DNA from: Halobacillus aidingensis
Lineage (GTDB): Bacteria > Bacillota > Bacilli > Bacillales > Halobacillaceae
DNA length: 64,000 bases
Direction of reading: 5' to 3'
Assembly: GCF_900104185.1 (NCBI RefSeq)
Contig: NZ_FNIZ01000008.1
Coordinates: 112,909 to 176,908 of the forward strand
In this document: positions 57,087 through 64,000 of the stretch, piece after piece
How positions within the stretch are numbered: the first letter of the stretch is position 1
How the letters are laid out: each line of letters begins with the position of its first letter
The notes under the pieces: generated by a model
Databases searched by the model: none
What the model saw: only the letters and a program-made list of their open reading frames with translations
What the model was told of the DNA's origin: nothing
Made by a program: the position numbers and the translations under genes

Positions 57087-57664
57087 TCTCGATCCATCTC
57101 CTTCTGTTGGTTCGAACGATACATCTCAAACGTTCCCGCAAATACTTCTTCGTTACCTACGTAACTATGCACATTCACAAGTGTTCGTCCTTTTTCATCG
57201 TCCCCCTTGACAGTCGCCTTAGCCACCACACGTTCACCAAGTTTCACCGGGCGTGTGAATGCAATCTCCGACTGCGCAGTAAGTGCCAGTTCATCATTGA
57301 TTAAGGCGACGGCCAGGGAGTTGGCCTGTGCAAACAAGTAGTGCCCTCTAGCGATATGGTTTCTGGAAAAGACATGTTCCGGGCGGATGTCCAAGATCGA
57401 AATGGCACGGTCGTCCAATTCCAGGTCGACCACTTCCCCGATGATTTCTTCCACCGGCAAAGCTTTCACCGTTTCATTCCATTCTTGTGTGGCGACCGAC
57501 TTGATGCGTTCCCGCAATTCCGGAATTCCGAGTTCCATTCGATCCAGCCTTATCGTCTGGATGCTGACCCCGAATGTTTTTGCTAGTTCTTCGTCTGTAA
57601 TGAAGGGGGTATGGTCTATTTTCGTTTTCAATTCTTCCTGACGTACTTTTTTAGACTTCTTCAT
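57083..57664 (-). CDS. fapR: Malonyl-CoA-responsive lipid regulator FapR
   Basis: FapR represses fatty acid and phospholipid genes until malonyl-CoA binds it. The 193-residue protein has an N-terminal helix-turn-helix (about 25-60: [23 protein letters not shown]) and a C-terminal hot-dog domain (about 90-190) with [20 protein letters not shown]. The start at 57664 is preceded by GGTGG. A FapR operator lies 38-55 bases upstream of the start, so the operon is autoregulated. Confidence 0.96.
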   Translation of the reverse strand: MKKSKKVRQEELKTKIDHTPFITDEELAKTFGVSIQTIRLDRMELGIPELRERIKSVATQEWNETVKALPVEEIIGEVVDLELDDRAISILDIRPEHVFSRNHIARGHYLFAQANSLAVALINDELALTAQSEIAFTRPVKLGERVVAKATVKGDDEKGRTLVNVHSYVGNEEVFAGTFEMYRSNQQKEMDRE

Positions 57665-57701
57665 ACATATTCCACCGTTCATTTAGCCATAATTTTTCAC
57701 C

Positions 57702-57719
57702 TTATGACTAGGTACTAAT
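57702..57719 (-). promoter_or_regulatory. FapR operator
   Basis: On the minus strand the sequence ATTAGTACCTAGTCATAA closely matches the FapR consensus of B. subtilis (ATTAGTACCTRNTCTTAAT). It sits immediately downstream of the -10 box of the fapR promoter, so repressor binding would block initiation. This is the clearest operator in the window. Confidence 0.9.
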
Positions 57720-57722
57720 AGT

Positions 57723-57751
57723 AATATATAATACCAAGTTCAATTACGCAA
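57723..57751 (-). promoter_or_regulatory. Sigma-A promoter of the fapR operon
   Basis: On the minus strand TTGCGT (57746-57751) is 17 bases from TATATT (57723-57728). An alternative pair TTGAAC/TATTAG overlaps it. The FapR operator directly abuts the -10 box. Confidence 0.65.
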
Positions 57752-57913
57752 GGATTTGCTTATGATTCCCTATTTTCATCTCCATAGTATTTCGACACTC
57801 AATTAAGTGACACACAACACTTCCTTAAACAATATGGCAGGATTGCGGAAGACTTGATTTCGAGGCTTTTATTGAGTGGATGGGACTGCGGGGAATAGCT
57901 CGCTTTCCGCGGG

Positions 57914-57987
57914 GCCCCACACGAAGTGGGGTCGTTCAATGTTGGCACAGGACGTGCCGAACTTAATCGAACTTCCTCTATTCTCTT
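57914..57987. repeat. Type-IV GC-rich insert in copy F
   Basis: Compared with the same arm in copies B, D and E, about 70 extra bases lie between TTTCCGCGGG and GAGCCTCCTC. They contain two perfect small hairpins: CCCCAC/GTGGGG (57915-57931) and GGCAC/GTGCC (57944-57958). No second copy is in this window, so the exact ends are approximate. Confidence 0.6.
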
Positions 57988-58148
57988 GAGCCTCCTCTGA
58001 CTGCGTCCTGTGGGGTCTCACCAAGCACTTTTCCCCACAGGAGTCTCCCCATTCCCCTCCGCCCCTTTGTTATATGAGGTTCTCGAAATCCCTATAACAG
58101 TAACCCACTGAGTTCGATAATGAAGCCCTGATTAACAACGTAGTTATA

Positions 58149-58339
58149 GTCGTTTTAACCATAGATACTGCACGAATATGGTAAAAGAACAGGGTCTGGG
58201 AAACGCCCGCATGAAAAGCTCAAGAAGACAAAAACGTGTGTGTTTTTCTACGAACGGATTCAAAACACCGCAAATCGTCGTTTCCCTGACCCCGTATCCA
58301 TGGCCAGGATTTGTCATTCATTATTTCAACTAGGCAAGG
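58149..58339. repeat. Type-II repeat element, copy 2
   Basis: The inverted counterpart of 36921-37113, with the same boundaries (AGTCGTTTTAACCATAG at one end and AACTAGGCAAGG at the other) and the same 17-bp inverted repeat. Differences cluster in the middle, between GCATGAAAAGC and GTGTGTGTTTTTC, as expected for a hairpin loop. It lies inside composite copy F. Confidence 0.8.
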
Positions 58340-58485
58340 CTCCCTTTAAGGATGCGCGGTATGTGCTCCTTGCGCTCCCATGGAAAGCGAGTAATCCCCC
58401 TCAGCACCATTCATAAAACTAAAGTCTCGAAACTGAGTCTTCAAGAAAAGGGAGCTATACTTGAAAGGGGTCGTTTCGGAAATGG

Positions 58486-58514
58486 AAAACACTCGGCTTT
58501 TTGGCCGAGTGTTT
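58486..58514. terminator. recG terminator
   Basis: AAACACTCGGC and GCCGAGTGTTT form a perfect 11-bp stem 7 bases past the recG stop, with a short T-run on the minus strand. It ends the sdaAB-sdaAA-recG transcript before repeat copy F. Confidence 0.85.
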
Positions 58515-58520
58515 GGTTAG

Positions 58521-60566
58521 TTAGTCCAACACATTACCGAGAAGGTGTTGGTCACTATAAACGTGCTCTTTTAGAGTTTTGTATCGTTCGTCATTATCAA
58601 GCATATTTTCCATAATCATTTCAGCGGCATCTTTTCTTGCGGTTTCGAGTGCGCGGTAATCGTGGACCATGTCTCCGACCTTGAATTCAGGAAGACCGCT
58701 TTGCTTTTTGCCGAAAAAGTCGCCGGGACCACGCAGCTTCAAATCCTGCTCAGATAATTCGAAGCCATCATTCGTCTCGGTCATAATTCTCATTCGTTCT
58801 TTCCCTACGTCTCCTTTGGGATCACCAAGAAGAATACAGTAACTTTGATCGGCTCCACGCCCTACACGTCCTCTCAACTGGTGAAGCTGGGAAAGACCGA
58901 ACCTTTGTGCATCATAAATGACCATGACAGTTGCATTCGGTACGTTCACGCCTACCTCTACGACCGTTGTGGAGACGAGGATCTTCAGCTCGTTCGCTGC
59001 AAATTGCTGCATAACGCTCTCTTTTTCTTCGTTATGGAGACGACCATGCATCAATCCGACGGATGTAGACGGCTCAAAAACAGCGCTTAGCTGATCGTAG
59101 AGGTCAATGGCATTTTGAATATCAAGCTGGTCCGATTCTTCGATCAAAGGACAAATGACGTAGGCCTGGTGCCCCTGGTCAATCTCTTTCTGTATAAAGC
59201 TCAAGACACGGTTGGTCATTTCTCCTTTGACCCAATACGTATCCACAGGTTTCCGTCCTGCCGGCATTTCGTCAATCACACTGACATCCATATCTCCGAA
59301 TGCCGTAATCGCAAGCGTCCTTGGAATAGGCGTTGCTGTCATGAATAGGACATCAGGAGAAAGACCCTTATCTCTTAGTGCCCGCCGCTGCTCTACTCCA
59401 AAACGGTGCTGCTCATCGACGATCACAAATCCAAGGTTTTTGAAGACGACCTCATCCTGTATGAGCGCATGGGTACCAACGAGGATATCGATTTCATTCT
59501 GCTCCACGGCTTCCAGGATTTCTCGTCTCCGCTTTCCTTTGATAGATCCGGTCAGTAAAGCTACCTTCGCACGCCCTTCAAACATTTGTTGCAAAGAATG
59601 GTAATGTTGTTCTGCCAGAATTTCCGTCGGAACCATGAGAGCCCCCTGTTGACCAGCTGTAATTGATGCGTAAAGAGCAATCGCGGCAACAGCTGTCTTT
59701 CCTGAGCCGACGTCCCCTTGAAGGAGACGATTCATTCTGTGCGGACTTTTCATGTCGTTTAAAATTTCTGCGAGAGACCGTTTCTGCGCAGAAGTCAATT
59801 CGAATGGCAGGGATTGAACAAATGCCGTCAACTGATCGTTGTCATACGTTTGAACAATTCCTGATGTCGATTCACGGTTATGCTTTCTTAACAGCTGCAT
59901 TTTTAATTGAAATACAAGAAACTCTTCGTATATAAAACGACGTTTTGCATGCTTCAGCATCACCCTTGTTTCCGGATAATGCATTTGATTCAAAGCTGAA
60001 GGGCGGTCTGGAAGTTTATAAGCAAGAGCCAGATCTTCAGGAAGAATGTCAGGAAGATCCACACTATAATCATCAAGGGCGTTTTTGATCACTTTCCTCA
60101 ATGTGTTGAGGTTAACCCCTTCTTTCAACGTGTACACAGGCTGGATGGGTTCCTGACTTTTGGACTCTCCTTTTTTAAACTGGCTGACCGTTATTTGGAG
60201 TCTCTGTTGATCCCACTTCCCTGTCACCGTAACCGTGTCCCCTTGATTCAATTGTTTCTTTGCAAAAGCACGATTGAACATGACAGCTTTTACCGCAAAC
60301 TGATCGACTTGAAGGGTAAAAGTCAGCCGTGATTTCTTCCTGCCATAAAAACTTAATGCAGGTTCAGAGACGATTTCACCTTCGATGGTCGCCTTCTCAT
60401 TGTGCGTCAATTCGGTAAGAGGCTTCACTTCATAAGAATCATAGCGATGCGGAAAGTAGAATAATAGATCTTCCACTGTAAAGAGTCCAAGCTCATTTAA
60501 TTGTAATCGTAGTTTATCTCCTACTCCTTTAACTTCACTGATCGATTGGTGCAACACGTCATTCAC
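58521..60566 (-). CDS. recG: ATP-dependent DNA helicase RecG
   Basis: RecG remodels stalled replication forks and branched DNA. The 681-residue protein has an N-terminal wedge/OB domain (about 60-150), helicase motifs LLQGDVGSGKTAVA (I), DEQHRFG (II), FMTATPIPRT (III), and the C-terminal helicase with QLRGRVGRG (VI) and the TRG motif region. It overlaps sdaAA by 4 bases. Confidence 0.97.
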   Translation of the reverse strand: MNDVLHQSISEVKGVGDKLRLQLNELGLFTVEDLLFYFPHRYDSYEVKPLTELTHNEKATIEGEIVSEPALSFYGRKKSRLTFTLQVDQFAVKAVMFNRAFAKKQLNQGDTVTVTGKWDQQRLQITVSQFKKGESKSQEPIQPVYTLKEGVNLNTLRKVIKNALDDYSVDLPDILPEDLALAYKLPDRPSALNQMHYPETRVMLKHAKRRFIYEEFLVFQLKMQLLRKHNRESTSGIVQTYDNDQLTAFVQSLPFELTSAQKRSLAEILNDMKSPHRMNRLLQGDVGSGKTAVAAIALYASITAGQQGALMVPTEILAEQHYHSLQQMFEGRAKVALLTGSIKGKRRREILEAVEQNEIDILVGTHALIQDEVVFKNLGFVIVDEQHRFGVEQRRALRDKGLSPDVLFMTATPIPRTLAITAFGDMDVSVIDEMPAGRKPVDTYWVKGEMTNRVLSFIQKEIDQGHQAYVICPLIEESDQLDIQNAIDLYDQLSAVFEPSTSVGLMHGRLHNEEKESVMQQFAANELKILVSTTVVEVGVNVPNATVMVIYDAQRFGLSQLHQLRGRVGRGADQSYCILLGDPKGDVGKERMRIMTETNDGFELSEQDLKLRGPGDFFGKKQSGLPEFKVGDMVHDYRALETARKDAAEMIMENMLDNDERYKTLKEHVYSDQHLLGNVLD

Positions 60567-61447
60567 TCTTTCTTCAACGATATTCCGTACACTTTGGCTT
60601 CTAATTCACGCCCCGTAGGTGTAGCAGCAAGTCCACCTTGAGCTGTTTCCCTGAATGCTGAAGGCATGCGCTGCCCTACTTTGTACATCGCATCAATAAC
60701 CTCATCACAAGGAATTCGACTCGTCACTCCTGCAAGAGCCATATCCGCAGCAACAACCGCGTTGGATGAACCCATGGCATTTCTTTTCACACAAGGGACT
60801 TCTACTAGACCCGCAACAGGATCACAAATGAGGCCGAGCATATTTTTCAAAGTAATCGCCATTGCTTCAGCAGATTGTGAAGGCGTACCCCCGGCCATTT
60901 CTACAATCGCAGCAGCAGCCATCCCTGCAGCTGATCCCACTTCAGCCTGGCAGCCTCCTGCGGCACCGGAAATAGAAGCATTATTAGCAACCACAAATCC
61001 GAAGGCCCCGGAAGTAAACAGGTAACGAACCATTTGTTCACGCGTCGGATTCAATTGATTTTTCACAGCAAAAAGCGTCCCCGGCACACAACCGGCACTT
61101 CCTGCGGTAGGTGTAGCACAGATGGTCCCCATGGCCGCATTCACTTCATTTGTTGCGACAGCTTTACTAACGGCATCCATAAGAAGGTTTCCGGATAGCG
61201 GGGTGTGATTTTTCATATAGTTTTGAATGAGGACTGCATCTCCTCCAGTCAATCCACTGTGAGATTTGACACCTTTCAAACCATCTTCAATCGCTTTTTC
61301 CATAACATCGAGATTTCTTTCCATTTGAGAGAACACTTGCTCCCTCGTTAGTTGTTTCACTTCCATCTCCTGACGAATCATAACTTCAGAGATTTGTATA
61401 TTTTCACTTTCTGCTAATTCTACGAGTTCAGCTACATTTCGAAACAT
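60563..61447 (-). CDS. sdaAA: L-serine dehydratase alpha subunit
   Basis: The alpha chain of the iron-sulfur L-serine dehydratase converts serine to pyruvate and ammonia. The 294-residue protein has the cluster-binding cysteines in ICATPTAGSAGC, GLICDPVAGLVEVPC and the SGAAGGCQAEVGSAA segment. It is encoded 20 bases after the beta chain and overlaps recG, as in B. subtilis. Confidence 0.96.
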   Translation of the reverse strand: MFRNVAELVELAESENIQISEVMIRQEMEVKQLTREQVFSQMERNLDVMEKAIEDGLKGVKSHSGLTGGDAVLIQNYMKNHTPLSGNLLMDAVSKAVATNEVNAAMGTICATPTAGSAGCVPGTLFAVKNQLNPTREQMVRYLFTSGAFGFVVANNASISGAAGGCQAEVGSAAGMAAAAIVEMAGGTPSQSAEAMAITLKNMLGLICDPVAGLVEVPCVKRNAMGSSNAVVAADMALAGVTSRIPCDEVIDAMYKVGQRMPSAFRETAQGGLAATPTGRELEAKVYGISLKKE

Positions 61448-61467
61448 GTGAGCTCTCCTTTCTTTAT

Positions 61468-62130
61468 TTAATCTGATATCTTAGCTACTTGTGTAATGTG
61501 ATCCGCTCGTTCTAGTTCATCAAGGATCGAATCATCAATGTTCTGATCCACTTCAATGACCATCAAGGCTTGTTCTCCTTGTGCTTTACGGGACACTTCC
61601 ATGCGTCCGATATTGATTTCATTTTTAGCTAAAATGGCCGTAGCCGAGGCAATCGCTCCATAACGATCATTGTGAATAAGCAGAATCGCCGGGTGACTTC
61701 CAGATAAGCGAAGTTCAAAACCATTCAGTTCCGTAATTTCCGCTTTTCCTCCCCCGATGGAGATCCCGACTAACTCGAGCTCACCATCATCATCACCGAT
61801 TTTAACTCTTGCCGTGTTGGGATGATCGGTATGAGCATCCTCTTCATGAAATCTTATCTTCATTCCATTTTTCCGCGCCGTAACGAGTGATTGACTGATT
61901 CGTTCATCATACGTATCGTAGTCGAGCAATCCACCAATGATGGCTACATCTGTGCCATGACCTTTATAGGTTTTCGCAAATGATCCATACAAATGGATAT
62001 GGGCATATTTTGGCTCCCTACCAAATAAATGGCGTGCTGCACGGCCGATTCTGGCCGCCCCTGCGGTGTGTGAACTGGATGGTCCAATCATGACGGGACC
62101 GATAATATCGAATACTGAACGAAATTTCAT
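61468..62130 (-). CDS. sdaAB: L-serine dehydratase beta subunit
   Basis: The beta chain of L-serine dehydratase. The 220-residue protein has SVFDIIGPVMIGPSSSHTAGAARIGR, typical of the subunit, and a C-terminal ACT-like domain (about 145-215, ALMVIEVDQNIDDSILDEL). The start at 62130 follows the conserved MKFRSVFDI. A TATAAT box and a cre-like site lie upstream, suggesting carbon catabolite control. Confidence 0.95.
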   Translation of the reverse strand: MKFRSVFDIIGPVMIGPSSSHTAGAARIGRAARHLFGREPKYAHIHLYGSFAKTYKGHGTDVAIIGGLLDYDTYDERISQSLVTARKNGMKIRFHEEDAHTDHPNTARVKIGDDDGELELVGISIGGGKAEITELNGFELRLSGSHPAILLIHNDRYGAIASATAILAKNEINIGRMEVSRKAQGEQALMVIEVDQNIDDSILDELERADHITQVAKISD

Positions 62131-62166
62131 GAAAATCACCTTCCCTTTTCATCTATATATAAAGAA

Positions 62167-62180
62167 AGAAAACGCTTTCT
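62167..62180. promoter_or_regulatory. Possible CcpA cre site upstream of sdaAB
   Basis: AGAAAACGCTTTCT is a near-perfect palindrome with the central CG and flanking AAA/TTT of cre sites; it departs from the consensus WTGNAANCGNWNNCAW at two symmetrical outer positions. It lies just downstream of the sdaAB TATAAT (62186-62191 on the minus strand), where CcpA would act as a roadblock. No strong -35 is seen. Confidence 0.5.
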
Positions 62181-62246
62181 AATATATTATAATCCTTTTA
62201 CATCTTAACACAAACTGTTGTTCTACACCTCATTTTTTACAAAAAG

Positions 62247-62294
62247 CGAACAAATCAGGTTGATAGATTGTTCTTTTACGAGTAAAATAAACGT
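62247..62294 (+). promoter_or_regulatory. Permease promoter with PurR-like boxes
   Basis: TTGATA (62260-62265) is 17 bases from TAAAAT (62283-62288). Two convergent PurBox-like motifs overlap it: AAAGCGAACAAAT at about 62243-62255 and the inverted GATTGTTCTTTTA at about 62266-62278. PurR boxes in B. subtilis occur as such inverted pairs at purine genes. A small inverted repeat (CGAGTAA/TTACTCG) follows in the leader. No purine riboswitch core is present. Confidence 0.55.
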
Positions 62295-62351
62295 TTGTGG
62301 GTTACTCGGTAACCGGGCGGGAGAGGGATAAATTTCATAGAGGAGATTCAA

Positions 62352-63620
62352 ATGCTCAATCAGCATCATCAAAAAGTGAGCTGGAAGAAAGAAGGGTTGG
62401 CTGGATTGATCGGTTATTTCACGACCGTCTACATTGTGGCCGTGAACAGCCAAATCCTTCACAGTGCAGGTTTGCCGCTTGAAAGCGGAATGATTGCAAC
62501 GATTCTTGCCAGCGCACTCGGCTGTTTGATCATGGCTATATACGCTAATGCGCCTATGGTTCTCATTCCAGGAATGGGTGTTAACGCTTTGTTTGCCTAC
62601 TCCATCGTTGAAGGTACGGGATTGACGTTTCAAGAAGGGCTGGCTGTTGTATTCGTAGCTTCGTTGATCTTTCTAATCACGGCTTTCACAAAACTTGGAG
62701 ACTGGTTGAAACACGCGATTCCGGATTCTTTGAAGCATGCAATCACGGTTGGTCTTGGACTGTTTTTGACGTTGATCGGATTAGAAAAAGGAGGCCTTGT
62801 CGTCAGAGGGGAACACTCTTTGATCACACTCGGCAACCCTTCGTCTGCAATTGTCATCACAAGTATCCTTACATTGTTTATCGGGATTTTCCTTTTCACA
62901 AAAAATGTCCCTGGTAACTTCTTAGTGACGATGATTGCAGGTACCATCATCGCTCATTTTACAGGAGTATTGGGAGAAAGAGGAGATTCTCTCGCACTCA
63001 GCGAACAATCATGGATCTTCATGCCGGACTTCGCAAGCGTGACAGAGTTCGGATTCTGGATGGCCGTTTTCCCCCTTGCGATCGTTCTCATTTTTGAGAA
63101 TATGGGTCTCATTCACGGACAATTGGATATGCTTGATCAACAAAGCAAATTCAAAAGGTCCTACCAGGCCTCTGCCTTTTCAGCATTAAGTACTGGATTC
63201 CTCGGTACATCACCGACGGTTTCTTCAGCTGAGAGTGCCGCTGTCATTGCATCCGGAGGTAAATCAGGAAGAGCAGCACTCACAATGGCTGTCTTATTTA
63301 TCGGCACCATCTTTTTGATCCCTTGGATTTCCATGGTACCATCCACCGCTATCGCACCAATTCTCATCATTGTCGGAGCGCTGATGGTACAAAACATTAA
63401 GGAAATTCCCCTGGATCAGTTATCTGAAGCGATGCCAGCCTTCCTGATTATCGTGATGATTCCCTTCACCTACTCCATCGCTGATGGAATGGCTTTTGGA
63501 TTTATCGCTTATCCGATCGTAAAATTCGCCATCGGAAAACAAAGAGAACTAACTACGCCAGTCGTACTCATCGCCATGGTCTTTCTCATTGAATTTATCA
63601 TGCGCTCGCTTGGTCATTAA
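62352..63620 (+). CDS. NCS2/AzgA-type purine permease
   Basis: A 422-residue membrane protein with about 12 segments, of the AzgA-like hypoxanthine/guanine permease family (relatives PbuG and PbuO in B. subtilis). Characteristic parts are GMGVNALFAYSIVEG near residue 75, GLGLFLTLIGLEKGG near 132 and TSPTVSSAESAAVIASGGKSGRAAL near 285. The start has AGAGGAG seven bases upstream. It is transcribed away from sdaAB. A PurR-like promoter supports purine import, but the exact substrate cannot be read from sequence. Confidence 0.88.
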   Translation: MLNQHHQKVSWKKEGLAGLIGYFTTVYIVAVNSQILHSAGLPLESGMIATILASALGCLIMAIYANAPMVLIPGMGVNALFAYSIVEGTGLTFQEGLAVVFVASLIFLITAFTKLGDWLKHAIPDSLKHAITVGLGLFLTLIGLEKGGLVVRGEHSLITLGNPSSAIVITSILTLFIGIFLFTKNVPGNFLVTMIAGTIIAHFTGVLGERGDSLALSEQSWIFMPDFASVTEFGFWMAVFPLAIVLIFENMGLIHGQLDMLDQQSKFKRSYQASAFSALSTGFLGTSPTVSSAESAAVIASGGKSGRAALTMAVLFIGTIFLIPWISMVPSTAIAPILIIVGALMVQNIKEIPLDQLSEAMPAFLIIVMIPFTYSIADGMAFGFIAYPIVKFAIGKQRELTTPVVLIAMVFLIEFIMRSLGH

Positions 63621-63674
63621 TTTAGCTGCAGCGCAACTATGCTGTATTTCTTAAATGAATACAAAAAACAATAA

Positions 63675-63746
63675 AGAGGCTGGGACAAAACTCAGCCTCT
63701 GAAACAAAAAGGAGCCCTGCGAACCAATTTGGTTCGCAGGGCTCCT
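63675..63746. terminator. Two hairpins after the permease, next to the IS element
   Basis: The first hairpin (63675-63700) pairs AGAGGCTG with CAGCCTCT; the second (63710-63746) is a perfect 16-bp stem (AGGAGCCCTGCGAACC and its complement) with a 5-base loop and a T-rich tail. They can terminate the permease transcript. Such hairpins are also found at the ends of IS1182-type elements, so one or both may belong to the adjacent IS rather than the permease. Confidence 0.7.
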
Positions 63747-63782
63747 CAATTTATGTTGTCTTTTTTCATTTCAATTAAAAAT

Positions 63783-63838
63783 AAGAGCACACTCTGATAA
63801 AATTAAAGTTCCTACACAATAACCTCGGAGGTGCTCTT
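63783..63838. promoter_or_regulatory. Inverted repeat enclosing the transposase start region
   Basis: AAGAGCAC (63783-63790) and GTGCTCTT (63831-63838) are exact inverted repeats. The right half occupies the gap between the GGAG ribosome binding site and the transposase ATG. Transcripts entering from outside would carry both halves and could mask the start site, a way some IS elements avoid activation by readthrough. Confidence 0.5.
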
Positions 63839-64000
63839 ATGTTTAAAAATTATAACATGAATCAAGTGGTTTTGCCCATGGACGTTGAAATGAAACTTCA
63901 GGAAAATGACATCGCCTATTCGGTCCATGAATTGGTGGAAAGTATTCCGGATGAGGATTTCTCATGTTTCATGCGTGATACGGGATGCCCCGCTTATCAT
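63839..64000 (+). CDS. IS1182-type transposase, N-terminal part (cut by the window edge)
   Basis: A frame starts at ATG 63839 and is open to the end of the window (54 codons). The residues NQVVLPMDVEMKLQENDIAYSVHELVESIPDEDF resemble the N-terminus of IS1182-family transposases. The ribosome binding site GGAG lies eight bases upstream. The left IS end is probably within about 150 bases upstream, but I cannot fix it. Whether the element is intact depends on the sequence to the right. Confidence 0.8.
   Translation, partial: MFKNYNMNQVVLPMDVEMKLQENDIAYSVHELVESIPDEDFSCFMRDTGCPAYH

Larger units (their letters stand above)
57829..58460. repeat. Composite hairpin repeat, copy F, inverted and interrupted twice
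   Basis: Copy F lies in the opposite orientation to A-E: its low-coordinate end is the right-type end (ATATGGCAGGATTGCGGAAGAC), and its high-coordinate end has the left-type CTCGAAACTGAGTCTTCAAG followed by GGGAGCTATACTT. The type-Ia arm at 57858-58089 contains a roughly 70-bp insert (57914-57987). The other arm is largely replaced by a type-II element (58149-58339), with only GCGCTCCCATGGAAAGCGAGT and the end left. It sits between the recG terminator and the fapR promoter. Confidence 0.82.

Noticed and set aside
26250..58460. A CRISPR array from the multiple similar repeats
   Set aside because: Copies are kilobases apart, hundreds of bases long and vary in structure; there are no regularly spaced short direct repeats and no cas genes.
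62217..62351. A purine riboswitch in front of the purine permease
   Set aside because: The conserved aptamer core and three-helix junction bases are not present; the segment is better explained by a PurR-controlled promoter.
62223..62633. A 136-codon minus-strand frame upstream of and inside the permease gene
   Set aside because: It overlaps the conserved permease N-terminus and the control region; no domain seen.

Overview
The window is a low-to-medium GC Firmicute chromosome segment. Gene content, order and protein similarity point to a Bacillaceae bacterium. The acid-rich N-terminal extension of FtsY and the overall flavour of the proteins suggest a moderately halophilic genus such as Halobacillus or a close relative; that genus call is an inference, not something the sequence proves. 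The order matches the Bacillus subtilis smc-to-sigD region closely, and almost every gene is on the minus strand.

From right to left, the direction of transcription: an incomplete IS1182-type transposase and a plus-strand purine permease with a PurR-like promoter lie at the right edge. Next come the serine dehydratase and recG operon (62.1-58.5 kb) and the fatty acid/phospholipid operon fapR-plsX-fabD-fabG-acpP-rnc (57.7-53.3 kb), which has a clear FapR operator. A small DUF1128 gene on the plus strand follows, then smc-ftsY and ylxM-ffh (52.2-45.5 kb). The ribosome and tRNA-modification run rpsP-khpA-ylqD-rimM-trmD-rplS comes next, followed by lepB-rbgA, rnhB-ylqG-ylqH, sucC-sucD, dprA, topA and xerC-hslV-hslU-codY (30.4-26.8 kb). 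The long fla/che operon then runs from flgB to cheD (25.9-0.2 kb) and into a truncated small membrane protein gene at the left edge.

The fla/che operon encodes rod, MS ring, C ring, export gate, ATPase complex, hook and cap proteins, the placement GTPases FlhF and FlhG, and the chemotaxis core CheA/B/C/D/W/Y. Genes are tightly spaced and often overlap. Two internal inverted repeats (fliE/fliF and flgE/swrD) could tune its expression.

The most unusual content is not protein coding. Six intergenic spacers (about 26.25-26.67, 30.70-31.20, 36.86-37.18, 41.97-42.66, 52.31-52.87 and 57.83-58.46 kb) hold copies of one composite repeat. It has defined left and right ends that are inverted relative to each other around a shared motif (GACTCAGTTTCGAGA), and most copies contain two oppositely oriented arms, each able to fold into a long hairpin. 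Several copies are interrupted by other hairpin repeats: a roughly 190-bp element present twice in opposite orientations, a 120-bp element whose insertion is visible by comparing two copies, and a roughly 70-bp GC-rich insert. The copies lie at transcription-unit boundaries, typically just past a terminator and before the next promoter. One of them occupies the place where trmFO normally sits between topA and xerC. No rRNA, tRNA or CRISPR array was seen.
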